Source: Patagioenas fasciata | Taxonomy: Eukaryota > Chordata > Aves > Columbiformes > Columbidae | Direction: 5' to 3' | DNA length: 64,000 bases | NCBI RefSeq assembly: GCF_037038585.1 | Contig: NC_092526.1 | Location: forward strand, 36,159,501-36,223,500 | In this document: positions 24,601 to 35,418 of the stretch, piece after piece | Numbering within the stretch: position 1 is the stretch's first letter | Layout: every line of letters begins with the position of its first letter | Translations under genes and position numbers: made by a program | The notes under the pieces: generated by a model | Databases searched by the model: none | Seen by the model: the letters and a program-made list of their open reading frames with translations, nothing else | What the model was told of the DNA's origin: nothing

Positions 24601-27494
24601 TCTGCCCTCTCGTAGCCGCAGCTGCAGGGGGAGCCCAGTCAGTGGGTCTGGGGCAGAGGGTGGGCTCCTCTGTGTGCCCTTGGGTGCCTGCTGCTGGGGG
24701 GACACTTGCCTCTGTGTGTGCTTTGTGCCCCCCTTGCGCCAGCTCTCGCTCCTCATAGGACGAGCAATCAGAGGCTGCTGAGGGCTGGGGTCCTGCCAGC
24801 CGGGCACCCCGTCACTGCTCTGTGTGTTTCAGATCCTGGCCTCCCCTGGCGCAGATGTAAGGGTTGACAGTTTCCTGCAGCTTGTCCCAAGATACCTGGA
24901 GAGCGACTGCAGGATGATGCGTTCCCTGGTGCTCAAAGGCCTCAGCGTGCTCTGCGGCACACCCAGGATGGTGAGCAGGAGGCAGCGGCTGAAGCCGTGC
25001 TGGTGGCGTGGGGCTGGGCAGGGGTGCTGGCTACCAGAGCGGCTTGGACTTGGCTGGGCTACGGGAGCTGTGGTAGCTGCTCCCAGCTCTCCTGCCTCCC
25101 TGTTCACCTGCCCGAGTCCTTCGGGGCAGGCCGTTGGTGTCTGGGCCCTGAGGCAGTAGCGTGGGCTCCAGCTGCCACAACTGCTCCAACTGTTCCACGC
25201 AGGTCCCAAAAATGCGGTTCCTGGTGCACAGACTCACAGATGTACTGCAAGACACAGACATGGATATGGTCAGGATGAGCCTGTCTGTGCTCAGCAAAGT
25301 GATCCGTGACCCACGCTTCCCAATTTCCACCCCCATCGCTCTGCAGCTGGCTGAAAGGCTCCGGCCTCTCTTTGACAACGTAAGGCTTCGTGCAGTCCCC
25401 GTGGGCTCTGGGTGCTGCCAGCAAACATTTTGCCTTGTGGATTTTCAGACCTAGGACCAGGTGCGCCTGAGGCAGCCGGTGCTGAGGTCTTGCCCTCTTC
25501 CTGTCCACCAGGAGTCCTGGTACGTGCAACAGCTCTCCGTCAGCATCTTCAAAGAGGTGATAGAGCGTGTAGCAGGTGACGGAAAAAAGCTGCTGAAGAC
25601 GCTTGTGCACCAGAGCCTGCTCCCACTGATCTTCCACGTGCATGATGAGAACAAGGCCGTGGCAGCGGTGAGGATTTCTGACCTGCTGGTGTCCCCATGG
25701 GAGGTGGCTCAGCCGCTTCCTGCCCTGACACCTCACAGACTGCAGAGCTCCAGCCACCTCCTGGCCTTGGCTCCAGAGCAGCAGCCCTGGGGGACGTCTG
25801 TCCTGCTGCCCCGGCACCACCCAGTGCCCGAGATGGGGGTTGCCCTGCTCCTGTGCCTGAGCACCAATCTGCTGGCAGACGAGTTCCCCACCTCCTGCAT
25901 CTCCCTGCCACAGGCCAGCACAGGCCCTGAGCCTTGCCCAGGTGCAGGGGACGCAGGTCCCGTGCTATGGGCAGTGGTGCAATCTCTCGATCTCTGCTGC
26001 TCTACAGACCTGTTGGGGTACCCTTCTGCAAGCTACCCGGTTCCTGAAGAAGGAGAAGCTCAGGCAGGTGGTGGCAAAGGATCAGCAGATAGAGGCGATC
26101 GGCGAGTGCCTGGTAAGGATGCTATGAAGCCCCAGCCCCAGCCTGGACAAGCCCCCAGTGCCCAGTGTGTGGGGCTGGCAGCTGTGCCCCTGCCCACTGC
26201 TGCAGCCCATCGCCACCAGCCTGCAGCCCACACACGCTCCCATACCTCGGGTGTGCGGCCCCACGGGCTCTTCTCCAAGCTCCACTCCTTGCCCAAGGCC
26301 AGGGCTGCTGACGGAGCCCTGGCCCAGCTGGGGGTTGGGGACAGGATGGCCCCGCAGCTCCTCTGGGAGCACCCAGCCCTCTGCTCCCTCCAGACCTGGC
26401 ACCAGCCGGCTGCTGGCTGGGTGTTGTGGGTGTCCTGGCAGGGGAGGCCAGTCCTGGGCGCAGGGACCACCTGGCCAAGGGCAGAGTCTGCCCCAGCTCT
26501 TGTCTCCATCTCCTGTCGCTCTCTCCAGCTGGCAGAGTGCCACAGCAGAGCAGCAGAGTACCTGCATCAGTCCCTTATGTACATGCAGAGCCCACAGGAC
26601 TCCATACGAGAGGCAGCCGTTGCGTTTCTTGGTGAGGCACAACCCCCCGCGGTTCCTCCCAGCCCCACTTCAGCTCAGCCCCAGCCGCGGGTGCTGCACT
26701 GGCAGCAGGACTCGGCCCAGCAGCTCTGGAGCCATCACTGCCCGATGTGGGGTGCACGGGGCTCCCTGCCGCCCTCTCCCTCCCCTGCCTGTGGGCATCG
26801 CGCTTGGGGCAGAGCCCGAGCTCAGCGCTGCCAGGGCCAGGAGCACGTGTGGCTGGGCTGATGTGGGGCAGCTGTGCTGCTGGGGCGAGCAGGAGCGGTG
26901 ACGGGCTCTGTGTTCCCAGGGGTCCTTGGGCAGCACATGAGGGCTCAGCCGGAGAAGTTATGGATCATCTACCATGGTGAGTGAGGGCAGCGGGGTGTCA
27001 GCAGGGACTGGCAGGGAGGAGGAAGGACCCTGGCCAGGGAGCTGCAATCCCTGCCCCAAATGGGGAGGGCTCTGCTCCCTGTGCAGACGAGGGGCGGTGG
27101 GGGCAGAGCAGAGAGAGGTTTCAAGGACATGTGGGCTGTTCGTGGCCAGCTCCTTCCACCCGATCCTGTTGGCCGCTGTTCTCCCTGGCCATCCGAAGAG
27201 CTGGTGGGGTGGCCCTGGCAGGAGGGGTTCCTGGGGTCCCCGCGGATCCAGGCTCTGACCTTGGCTCTGTTCCTCTCTGTTCCAGCTGTTCGACGCGCGC
27301 TAGGGGACAGCGGTCCCTACGTCCAACGCCAGGCAATTCGCACCCTGCCCCAGCTGAAAGCTGCAGTGGCAAATGGCTCCTCCAGATCCCGGCTGCAGGA
27401 ACTGCAGGGCCGACTCCGCCAGGCGTGGAGGAGGCGGCGGCCTTCTCTCTGGGGCAATGGCTGGCTGTGCTGCTGGGGCTCTGCGCAGGACTGA
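21651..27494 (+). CDS. MROH-family (maestro HEAT-like repeat) protein, copy A
   Basis: Fifteen coding exons: 21651-21786, 22056-22129, 22228-22377, 22564-22718, 23085-23232, 23453-23640, 23730-23867, 24440-24554, 24833-24970, 25203-25379, 25512-25667, 26008-26112, 26529-26631, 26920-26976, 27286-27494. All borders are AG/GT and the 2049 coding bases stay open, giving 682 residues. The start is the first ATG after a good acceptor and opens MAWRPPFTPRVVWLSNKS, then an acidic stretch (SEDEEEKGAE). Family hallmarks: VPRIVRCIHRWFTTN (about 121-135), HPHDVVVALLRCAPSCDR (about 155-172), VFQELLCVLEDWP, FLVHRLTDVLQDTDMDMVRM, ALQLAERLRPLFDN, YVQQLSVSIFKEVIERV, ATRFLKKEKLRQVV (about 534-547), SIREAAVAFLG, YVQRQAIRTLPQL. 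These are paired-helix HEAT-type repeats; no signal peptide or membrane segment. Avian MROH7-like and MROH2-like proteins are the closest from memory. HEAT proteins are scaffolds; the function of this one is not known. An 18-bp tandem repeat sits in intron 4. Confidence 0.87.
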
Positions 27495-27522
27495 TCCCAG
27501 CACCCCCATATGTTCTTCCTTG

Positions 27523-27528
27523 ATTAAA
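27523..27528 (+). promoter_or_regulatory. Polyadenylation signal of MROH copy A
   Basis: ATTAAA, 29 bases after the TGA stop, followed by GTTTATTCAGTGTCTG, a T/G-rich downstream element. The very short 3' UTR fits the gene ending just before the next Z module. Confidence 0.7.
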
Positions 27529-27582
27529 CAGTTTATTCAGTGTCTGAACCTGCAGATCTTGAGTTACTACTCTTCTGTTTCC

Positions 27583-27900
27583 AACCAGTGGGTCTTGCTT
27601 TGGTCCCCAGTGTCCCTAGGGCATGGGAGAAGGAGAGAAAAAGGGTTCTTGTGCTCAGCAACAGTCCCCCAGGCATGCAGTGTGGTAGGAAAAGTGACCA
27701 GAAAACCCGTTGCCCTTTGGTTCATCTGCCGAAGCCTTTAATGCTTCCAACAAAGCTCTTGAGCAGAGCCCGGAGTCGTGGGGATCCCTGAAAAACTTGT
27801 CCTGGGAGATGTCCACAAACACTCTTCCAGCCATGACCTGCCATTTGTTTCTTGCTGATGGGATTGTTGAGGGGTCTGAGTTGCCTCTTTAACTGGCTCC
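27583..27900 (+). repeat. Z module downstream of MROH copy A
   Basis: Starts CCAGTGGGTCTTGCTTTGGT and ends GCCTCTTTAACTGGCTCCAG just before X. It differs from the upstream Z type by a GAGAGAAAAAGGGTTCTTG segment and by its 3' end. The junction of the two tandem units (27778/27779) falls inside it. Confidence 0.82.
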
Positions 27901-28584
27901 AGTTTCCTGTTTCCAGGCAAAATGCTGCCATTTTTGTCAAAATCAGTGTTCAAAATCTGTTTTGTTTTTCAAAGGGAGCTGTTATGGCATTCTCTTCAGA
28001 ATTTGAAATTTATTTTTGATCTCTTCTACCTCCTGTGCTCTACACATTATGTTTTCACAATCTACAGGTTTTTATCCTTTGTATCTGCACAAGGGTTTCT
28101 CCCAGCTCTAGGACATGTCCCCGTGCTCTTCCTGTGTTTTCCTTGTGCTATTTCCCAGAGTCTTTTTTTGAAGAGATGTGTTTGAAACCCTGAGTAAATG
28201 CATCATTGTGCCTGCGTAGTAAGCACTGGGCCCAAGTGATTTAAAGCAAAGATGGCTGGAGCTCTCTGCCTCTTTGGGGCTGGGATGTCAGGGGGGTTGG
28301 TTGCTGCGGGAAGGTTGTTTACCCTGCATTGTTCCTCAATTGCAGTGGAGGTACAAGGCATGGTGTACCCAGGGTGTACCCATGCCCGGGGGTTCATCAG
28401 TCTCAGTCTGAGAAATCTGAGCACTGATCTAGGAGAGCAGCACAGGTGTTTGATAGTGGTTGTTTGCTTTTTCCCCATGATCTTTTGCCCTGAGGTAAAG
28501 CTCTTTCAGGCCCCAAACCCACCCGTCATGGTGTCCCGTGAAGCACGGGAGCTATTCCTATAGTTCTTTCGCCCGTCTTTCTCC

Positions 28585-28908
28585 AACAAGTGGGTCTTGC
28601 TTTGGTCCCCAGTGTCCCCAGGGCATGGGAGAAGCCTACAAAAATGGTATTTGTGCTCAGCAACAGTCACCCAGGCATGCAGTGTGGTAGGAAAAGTGAC
28701 CAGACACCAGTTTGCACCTGGTTCTTCTGCTGAAGCCTTTAATGCTTCTAACAAGACCAGAATCCAGAGCTGTGGGGATCCCTGGAAAACTTGTCCTTGG
28801 AGATGTCTACACACACTCTTCCTGCTGTGAACTGCCATTTGTGCCTCTTCAGCCGGCTCCTGTGGAGCTCCTTCCATGCTGTGTCACTGTGGGGTGGGTT
28901 TGCTGGGC
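28585..28908 (+). repeat. Z module upstream of MROH copy B
   Basis: Same as the Z upstream of copy A, with only a few substitutions, for example GCCGGCTCCTG against GCCGGCCCCTG. Confidence 0.82.
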
Positions 28909-29138
28909 TGAGGGAGCCCTAGGGCACATGCCTGTGGCACCGTGTCACAGAGCCCTTTGTGACCCGCCGTGATAAGGGTGCTGGTGGCACAGCAACCACC
29001 TCACTGTGCCCGGAGGACACGACGGGACAGGACAGGACCAAGCGGAGCTGCCAGGAGCCCCTGTGCAGACACCTTGTTCCCTGTTGATCCGTGTCTAACG
29101 TCTACAACGCTTTGCCTACACGTCTCCTATCCCTGCAG
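28909..29138 (+). promoter_or_regulatory. Putative promoter / 5' UTR region of MROH copy B
   Basis: Counterpart of 21391-21620, with the GTCACA/TGTGAC inverted repeat intact at 28944-28963 and the same splice acceptor before the ATG exon. About three base changes from copy A lie between the inverted repeat and the acceptor. Confidence 0.45.
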
Positions 29139-29168
29139 CAGGAGCCCTTGAGGCCAGACAGCAGCAGG

Positions 29169-32100
29169 ATGGCGTGGAGACCCCCATTCACACCCAGGGT
29201 GGTCTGGCTGAGCAATAAGAGTGAGGATGAGGAGGAGAAGGGCGCTGAGGCCGCCCCACCATTGCAGCATGAAGAGGTGCAGGAGCTCCAGCTGCTGCAG
29301 GCAGGTCAGTGGCCGGGCTGGGCCGCAGGGCGAGTGGCTGCAGCCTGCTGGGACCCATCCCCGTGGATATCCCCAGGGAAAGAGGGGATGAGGGGACAGG
29401 GCTGTTCCCCACACTGGGGTCTGGCCACGCTCCATCCACGGGCACTCCCAGCCCCATCCTGCGGCCAGAGAGACGGGGGTCAGTGTGCCCACCAGCCCCT
29501 GTCACGGGGCTCGGCTGTGTTCTCCAGCCTCTCCTGCAGCCCCTCAGCTCTGCCCACGCTTGGTCTTTGCCAGATCCCAACTGGGAGCTGCCAGAAGAGA
29601 TGCAGAAGCAGGAGTACACCCATGTCCTGCACAACCCCAGAGCAAAGGTACCTGCAGCCAGCCCTGCTCTCGCTGCCCAGCCAAGCACCGCTGTTGGGCC
29701 CTTGGTGTGGCATCCTTCTCTTCCCTGCCCTTCCTTCTCCCGCAGGTGTATTGGGCGTCCTTCGAGCCTAAAGACCGTGAAGGCTCCACCGTCATGGTCG
29801 CTGAGGCCATGACAGAAGCACTCACCTATGACGCAGAGGCTGGTGCTGCTCTGCTGGATACGCTTGTGGAAAGTGAGGTCTCCACTTTGAAGCAGGTAAA
29901 TAGCCTGTGGCCAGGGTTGGAGTCCCCCCAGGGATCCTGTGGCCCCTGAAGCCGGGTCTGCTGGGCTCCCAACAGCCTTCTAGGCCAGCACACTGTGGTG
30001 GGAAGGGCAGCACTTGTCGAAGGAAGCCGGGGAAATGTTTTCCCCTGGCAGCACTCCAGCTCTGAGCTGTGCTTCCTCCAGGTGCCCAGGATTGTGCGGT
30101 GCATCCACCGGTGGTTCACGACCAACACGGATGAGTCTGCCGAGCACAGGCTGGACAACACCCTTGTGGAGCTCACCGACGCGCACCCCCATGATGTGGT
30201 GGTGGCCCTGCTGCGCTGTGCCCCATCGTGCGACCGGTACTGGGAATCCTGCCTTGAGGGCTCCGACCTCCCCAGCCTTTAGAGCCTATTGGTCTGCACA
30301 GCCTGTCCCGTGCAGGCTGGCAGACAAAGAGAGATATTCAGGCCCCTCTGGCCCCTCTGTTGCCCAGCCCTGGCACGTCACCCCAGAGCCCGCTGCCGTG
30401 CTCCCCCTGCCCACCAAGGCACCGCTGCTCAGCCGCCTCCTGCCCGCAGGGGCAGAGCCGCTGGGTGCCGCCTGCGAGGGGCAGCGGGCAGAGCCAGGGC
30501 TGGTGGCCAGCCTGGGCCCGCACGGTTGCCTGGGCCCGCACGGTTGCCTGGGCCCTGGTGCTGTGGCCAAAGCCCCAGTGACACGGAGCTCTGTGCCTGC
30601 AGAGCCGCTGCAGCCATGTGGAGGATGATGGTCACCACCAGCATGACCACAAAGAAGGTGTTTCAGGAGCTGCTCTGCGTGCTGGAGGACTGGCCGCTGC
30701 ACAGCACGTCCACCTCTGACGGGGACCAACAGGCCGTCCTTGCCCTGGCTGTGAGTGACCAGACCAGGCCTTTGCTCAGCCCCAGGGTCGCCTCTGCGGG
30801 CGGTTCTCTGTCCTCCCCCGCCACTGCATCTCCCGCGGTGGCTGGAAACCCGGGGAAGGGGCAGGTTCAGGAGCAGCCAGGCCAGGCGCTCCCCTTGTGT
30901 CCACGCTCGGGACCAGCCACAGGCGTGTTTTGGTACTGAGCGCGGTCTCTCGCTGTTTTGTCTTCTGCAGGCAACCAGGGTTCTGCGGGAGATCCTCCGC
31001 GTGCCCAGGTGCCCAAGAGGGTTGAAGGTGAATTTCCCTCGCCTCCTGTTGGCTCTGCTCTTCCAAGTTTTGTACAGCACAGAGCAGATGTCAGACAAGG
31101 TGGATACTTTCTGGAGGGAATGCCAGGAGGAAGGCGGCCTTCCCACCAGCCCCAGCAGGTGCTCCATCCCAGTCCTCCCAGCCCTCCCATGGCCCTGGGC
31201 CTGGAGCCAGGGCTCCCAGCGTGACCTGGGCTTTGCTCTGCACGCAGGTTTATAGTGCTGACTGTGAAAGCACTGCTCTGCCGCCTGGGCTATAGGCTTG
31301 TAGCCTTTGAAGTGGAACGTAAGCGTGGCTGGGACACGCTCCTCCACGCTGAGACCCACCACTGCGCAATGGGGCTGCTGGCCAGGTGAGAGCCCCCTTC
31401 TCCCTGCTCCCCCTGCCACTGGTGCCCTGCAGACAGGGCAGCCCACACAATCCCCTTGGTGCGGGGTGAGAGGGACTGGTCGGCGGTGATGGCCCAGCAG
31501 ACTGGCAAAGGCTGGGAGAGCTGGGTGCACAGGAGCAGCCACCTCCCAAAGCGCCGGCGTCCCCTCCCGAGGGCCTGGGCTGACGGCACAGAGTCGAGGT
31601 CTGTCTGCAGGCAGCACCAGCCAGGGCAGCCACCGCGGCAGCAGGATGCGCTGAGGACCGGGGGCAGAGCCTGGGGAACGAGTTCCCATGGGCAGGAAAG
31701 GGTTCTCTGAGAAAGGGAAGGCTTTTGGGTGGGAAGGGTGTTTTTTCCAGTTTCCTCCCCAAAAGGAGCCTGCTGGTGCTGGGCACTGCCTTTCCCCTGG
31801 TGAGGGGTATGGAAAAGACCCGGGCCTGTGGGAGCAAATGCTGCTGCTGGCTGGAGTGGAGCAGAAAGGGGTCTTTGGCCCTTGAGGGGGACAGGGAGTC
31901 CCAGGAGAGGTTTGCCTGCCGTGCTCATGGCCAATGGTGCCTTTTTCCCCTTGCCAGAGAGTTCCATGGTGTATCAAGACACTTCAATGCCTCTGTGGTG
32001 TCCTACCTGGTCGAGCTGCTCAGCAAGAATGAGCCCCGCTGTGAGCTCCCTGCCATGGCGTTCCTTGTGGAGGTGAGCCTGATGGCGAGCGCTGCCTCGC

Positions 32101-35012
32101 TGAGCTGCTTCCCACCGCTCTGCCCTCTCGTAGCCGCAGCTGCAGGGGGAGCCCAGTCAGTGGGTCTGGGGCAGAGGGTGGGCTCCTCTGTGTGCCCTTG
32201 GGTGCCTGCTGCTGGGGGGACACTTGCCTCTGTGTGTGCTTTGTGCCCCCCTTGCGCCAGCTCTCGCTCCTCATAGGACGAGCAATCAGAGGCTGCTGAG
32301 GGCTGGGGTCCTGCCAGCCGGGCACCCCGTCACTGCTCTGTGTGTTTCAGATCCTGGCCTCCCCTGGCGCAGATGTAAGGGTTGACAGTTTCCTGCAGCT
32401 TGTCCCAAGATACCTGGAGAGCGACTGCAGGATGATGCGTTCCCTGGTGCTCAAAGGCCTCAGCGTGCTCTGCGGCACACCCAGGATGGTGAGCAGGAGG
32501 CAGCGGCTGAAGCCGTGCTGGTGGCGTGGGGCTGGGCAGGGGTGCTGGCTACCAGAGCGGCTTGGACTTGGCTGGGCTACGGGAGCTGTGGTAGCTGCTC
32601 CCAGCTCTCCTGCCTCCCTGTTCACCTGCCCGAGTCCTTCGGGGCAGGCCGTTGGTGTCTGGGCCCTGAGGCAGTAGCGTGGGCTCCAGCTGCCACAACT
32701 GCTCCAACTGTTCCACGCAGGTCCCAAAAATGCGGTTCCTGGTGCACAGACTCACAGATGTACTGCAAGACACAGACATGGATATGGTCAGGATGAGCCT
32801 GTCTGTGCTCAGCAAAGTGATCCGTGACCCACGCTTCCCAATTTCCACCCCCATCGCTCTGCAGCTGGCTGAAAGGCTCCGGCCTCTCTTTGACAACGTA
32901 AGGCTTCGTGCAGTCCCCGTGGGCTCTGGGTGCTGCCAGCAAACATTTTGCCTTGTGGATTTTCAGACCTAGGACCAGGTGCGCCTGAGGCAGCCGGTGC
33001 TGAGGTCTTGCCCTCTTCCTGTCCACCAGGAGTCCTGGTACGTGCAACAGCTCTCCGTCAGCATCTTCAAAGAGGTGATAGAGCGTGTAGCAGGTGACGG
33101 AAAAAAGCTGCTGAAGACGCTTGTGCACCAGAGCCTGCTCCCACTGATCTTCCACGTGCATGATGAGAACAAGGCCGTGGCAGCGGTGAGGATTTCTGAC
33201 CTGCTGGTGTCCCCATGGGAGGTGGCTCAGCCGCTTCCTGCCCTGACACCTCACAGACTGCAGAGCTCCAGCCACCTCCTGGCCTTGGCTCCAGAGCAGC
33301 AGCCCTGGGGGACGTCTGTCCTGCTGCCCCGGCACCACCCAGTGCCCGAGATGGGGGTTGCCCTGCTCCTGTGCCTGAGCACCAATCTGCTGGCAGACGA
33401 GTTCCCCACCTCCTGCATCTCCCTGCCACAGGCCAGCACAGGCCCTGAGCCTTGCCCAGGTGCAGGGGACGCAGGTCCCGTGCTATGGGCAGTGGTGCAA
33501 TCTCTCGATCTCTGCTGCTCTACAGACCTGTTGGGGTACCCTTCTGCAAGCTACCCGGTTCCTGAAGAAGGAGAAGCTCAGGCAGGTGGTGGCAAAGGAT
33601 CAGCAGATAGAGGCGATCGGCGAGTGCCTGGTAAGGATGCTATGAAGCCCCAGCCCCAGCCTGGACAAGCCCCCAGTGCCCAGTGTGTGGGGCTGGCAGC
33701 TGTGCCCCTGCCCACTGCTGCAGCCCATCGCCACCAGCCTGCAGCCCACACACGCTCCCATACCTCGGGTGTGCGGCCCCACGGGCTCTTCTCCAAGCTC
33801 CACTCCTTGCCCAAGGCCAGGGCTGCTTACGGAGCCCTGGCCCAGCTGGGGGTTGGGGACAGGATGGCCCCGCAGCTCCTCTGGGAGCACCCAGCCCTCT
33901 GCTCCCTCCAGACCTGGCACCAGCCGGCTGCTGGCTGGGTGTTGTGGGTGTCCTGGCAGGGGAGGCCAGTCCTGGGCGCAGGGACCACCTGGCCAAGGGC
34001 AGAGTCTGCCCCAGCTCTTGTCTCCATCTCCTGTCGCTCTCTCCAGCTGGCAGAGTGCCACAGCAGAGCAGCAGAGTACCTGCATCAGTCCCTTATGTAC
34101 ATGCAGAGCCCACAGGACTCCATACGAGAGGCAGCCGTTGCGTTTCTTGGTGAGGCACAACCCCCCGCGGTTCCTCCCAGCCCCACTTCAGCTCAGCCCC
34201 AGCCGCGGGTGCTGCACTGGCAGCAGGACTCGGCCCAGCAGCTCTGGAGCCATCACTGCCCGATGTGGGGTGCACGGGGCTCCCTGCCGCCCTCTCCCTC
34301 CCCTGCCTGTGGGCATCGCGCTTGGGGCAGAGCCCGAGCTCAGCGCTGCCAGGGGCAGGAGCACGTGTGGCTGGGCTGATGTGGGGCAGCTGTGCTGCTG
34401 GGGCGAGCAGGAGCGGTGACGGGCTCTGTGTTCCCAGGGGTCCTTGGGCAGCACATGAGGGCTCAGCCGGAGAAGTTATGGATCATCTACCATGGTGAGT
34501 GAGGGCAGCGGGGTGTCAGCAGGGACTGGCAGGGAGGAGGAAGGACCCTGGCCAGGGAGCTGCAATCCCTGCCCCAAATGGGGAGGGCTCTGCTCCCTGT
34601 GCAGACGAGGGGCGGTGGGGGCAGAGCAGAGAGAGGTTTCAAGGACATGTGGGCTGTTCGTGGCCAGCTCCTTCCACCCGATCCTGTTGGCCGCTGTTCC
34701 CCCTGGCCATCCGAAGAGCTGTTGGGGTGGCCCTGGCAGGAGGGGTTCCTGGGGTCCCCGCGGATCCAGGCTCTGACCTTGGCTCTGTTCCTCTCTGTTC
34801 CAGCTGTTCGACGCGCGCTAGGGGACAGCGGTCCCTACGTCCAACGCCAGGCAATTCGCACCCTGCCCCAGCTGAAAGCTGCAGTGGCAAATGGCTCCTC
34901 CAGATCCCGGCTGCAGGAACTGCAGGGCCGACTCCGCCAGGCGTGGAGGAGGCGGCGGCCTTCTCTCTGGGGCAATGGCTGGCTGTGCTGCTGGGGCTCT
35001 GCGCAGGACTGA
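29169..35012 (+). CDS. MROH-family (maestro HEAT-like repeat) protein, copy B
   Basis: Exons are those of copy A moved by 7518: 29169-29304, 29574-29647, 29746-29895, 30082-30236, 30603-30750, 30971-31158, 31248-31385, 31958-32072, 32351-32488, 32721-32897, 33030-33185, 33526-33630, 34047-34149, 34438-34494, 34804-35012. Every splice site, the start and the stop are kept, and 682 residues are again predicted. The only coding difference seen from copy A is GAA for GAG in the acidic N-terminal part (first exon, codon 36 or so), which is silent, so the two proteins should be identical. Both copies therefore look functional. The alternative that one copy is an assembly artefact (two haplotypes laid end to end) cannot be ruled out from the sequence. 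Confidence 0.86.
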
Positions 35013-35040
35013 TCCCAGCACCCCCATATGTTCTTCCTTG

Positions 35041-35046
35041 ATTAAA
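35041..35046 (+). promoter_or_regulatory. Polyadenylation signal of MROH copy B
   Basis: ATTAAA in the same place as in copy A, with the same T/G-rich downstream element. Confidence 0.7.
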
Positions 35047-35100
35047 CAGTTTATTCAGTGTCTGAACCTGCAGATCTTGAGTTACTACTCTTCTGTTTCC

Positions 35101-35418
35101 AACCAGTGGGTCTTGCTTTGGTCCCCAGTGTCCCTAGGGCATGGGAGAAGGAGAGAAAAAGGGTTCTTGTGCTCAGCAACAGTCCCCCAGGCATGCAGTG
35201 TGGTAGGAAAAGTGACCAGAAAACCCGTTGCCCTTTGGTTCATCTGCCGAAGCCTTTAATGCTTCCAACAAAGCTCTTGAGCAGAGCCCGGAGTCGTGGG
35301 GATCCCTGAAAAACTTGTCCTGGTAGATGTCCACAAACACTCTTCCAGCCATGACCTGCCATTTGTTTCTTGCTGATGGGATTGTTGAGGGGTCCGAGTT
35401 GCCTCTTTAACTGGCTCC
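35101..35418 (+). repeat. Z module downstream of MROH copy B
   Basis: Same type as at 27583-27900, with about two base changes (GGTAGATGTCC, GGGGTCCGAG). The unit 2 end lies in it, so its right part belongs to the partial third copy. Confidence 0.82.

Larger units (their letters stand above)
20271..27778 (+). repeat. Tandem unit 1 (about 7508 bp) with MROH copy A
   Basis: The unit begins at TGGGGATCCC inside a Z module and recurs at 27779 and, in part, at 35297. From about 20530 on, the offset to unit 2 is a constant 7518; the 10-bp length difference comes from a gap in X near 20490-20520. About 28 single-base differences from unit 2 were counted by eye over some 7 kb, i.e. roughly 99.6 per cent identity. 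Order inside: Z end, X, Z, promoter, MROH gene, Z start. Confidence 0.93.
27779..35296 (+). repeat. Tandem unit 2 (7518 bp) with MROH copy B
   Basis: Direct repeat of unit 1 with the same module order. The near-perfect match includes introns, Z and X modules and intergenic parts, so this is a DNA-level tandem duplication, not retroposition. A partial third copy follows from 35297 to about 35700-35780, where the sequence changes to the left-flank type. Confidence 0.93.

Noticed and set aside
25461-26861. 466-codon + strand frame (and copy at 32979-34379)
   Set aside because: It reads through two MROH exons and several introns; only short parts are true MROH protein, and splice sites explain the gene better.
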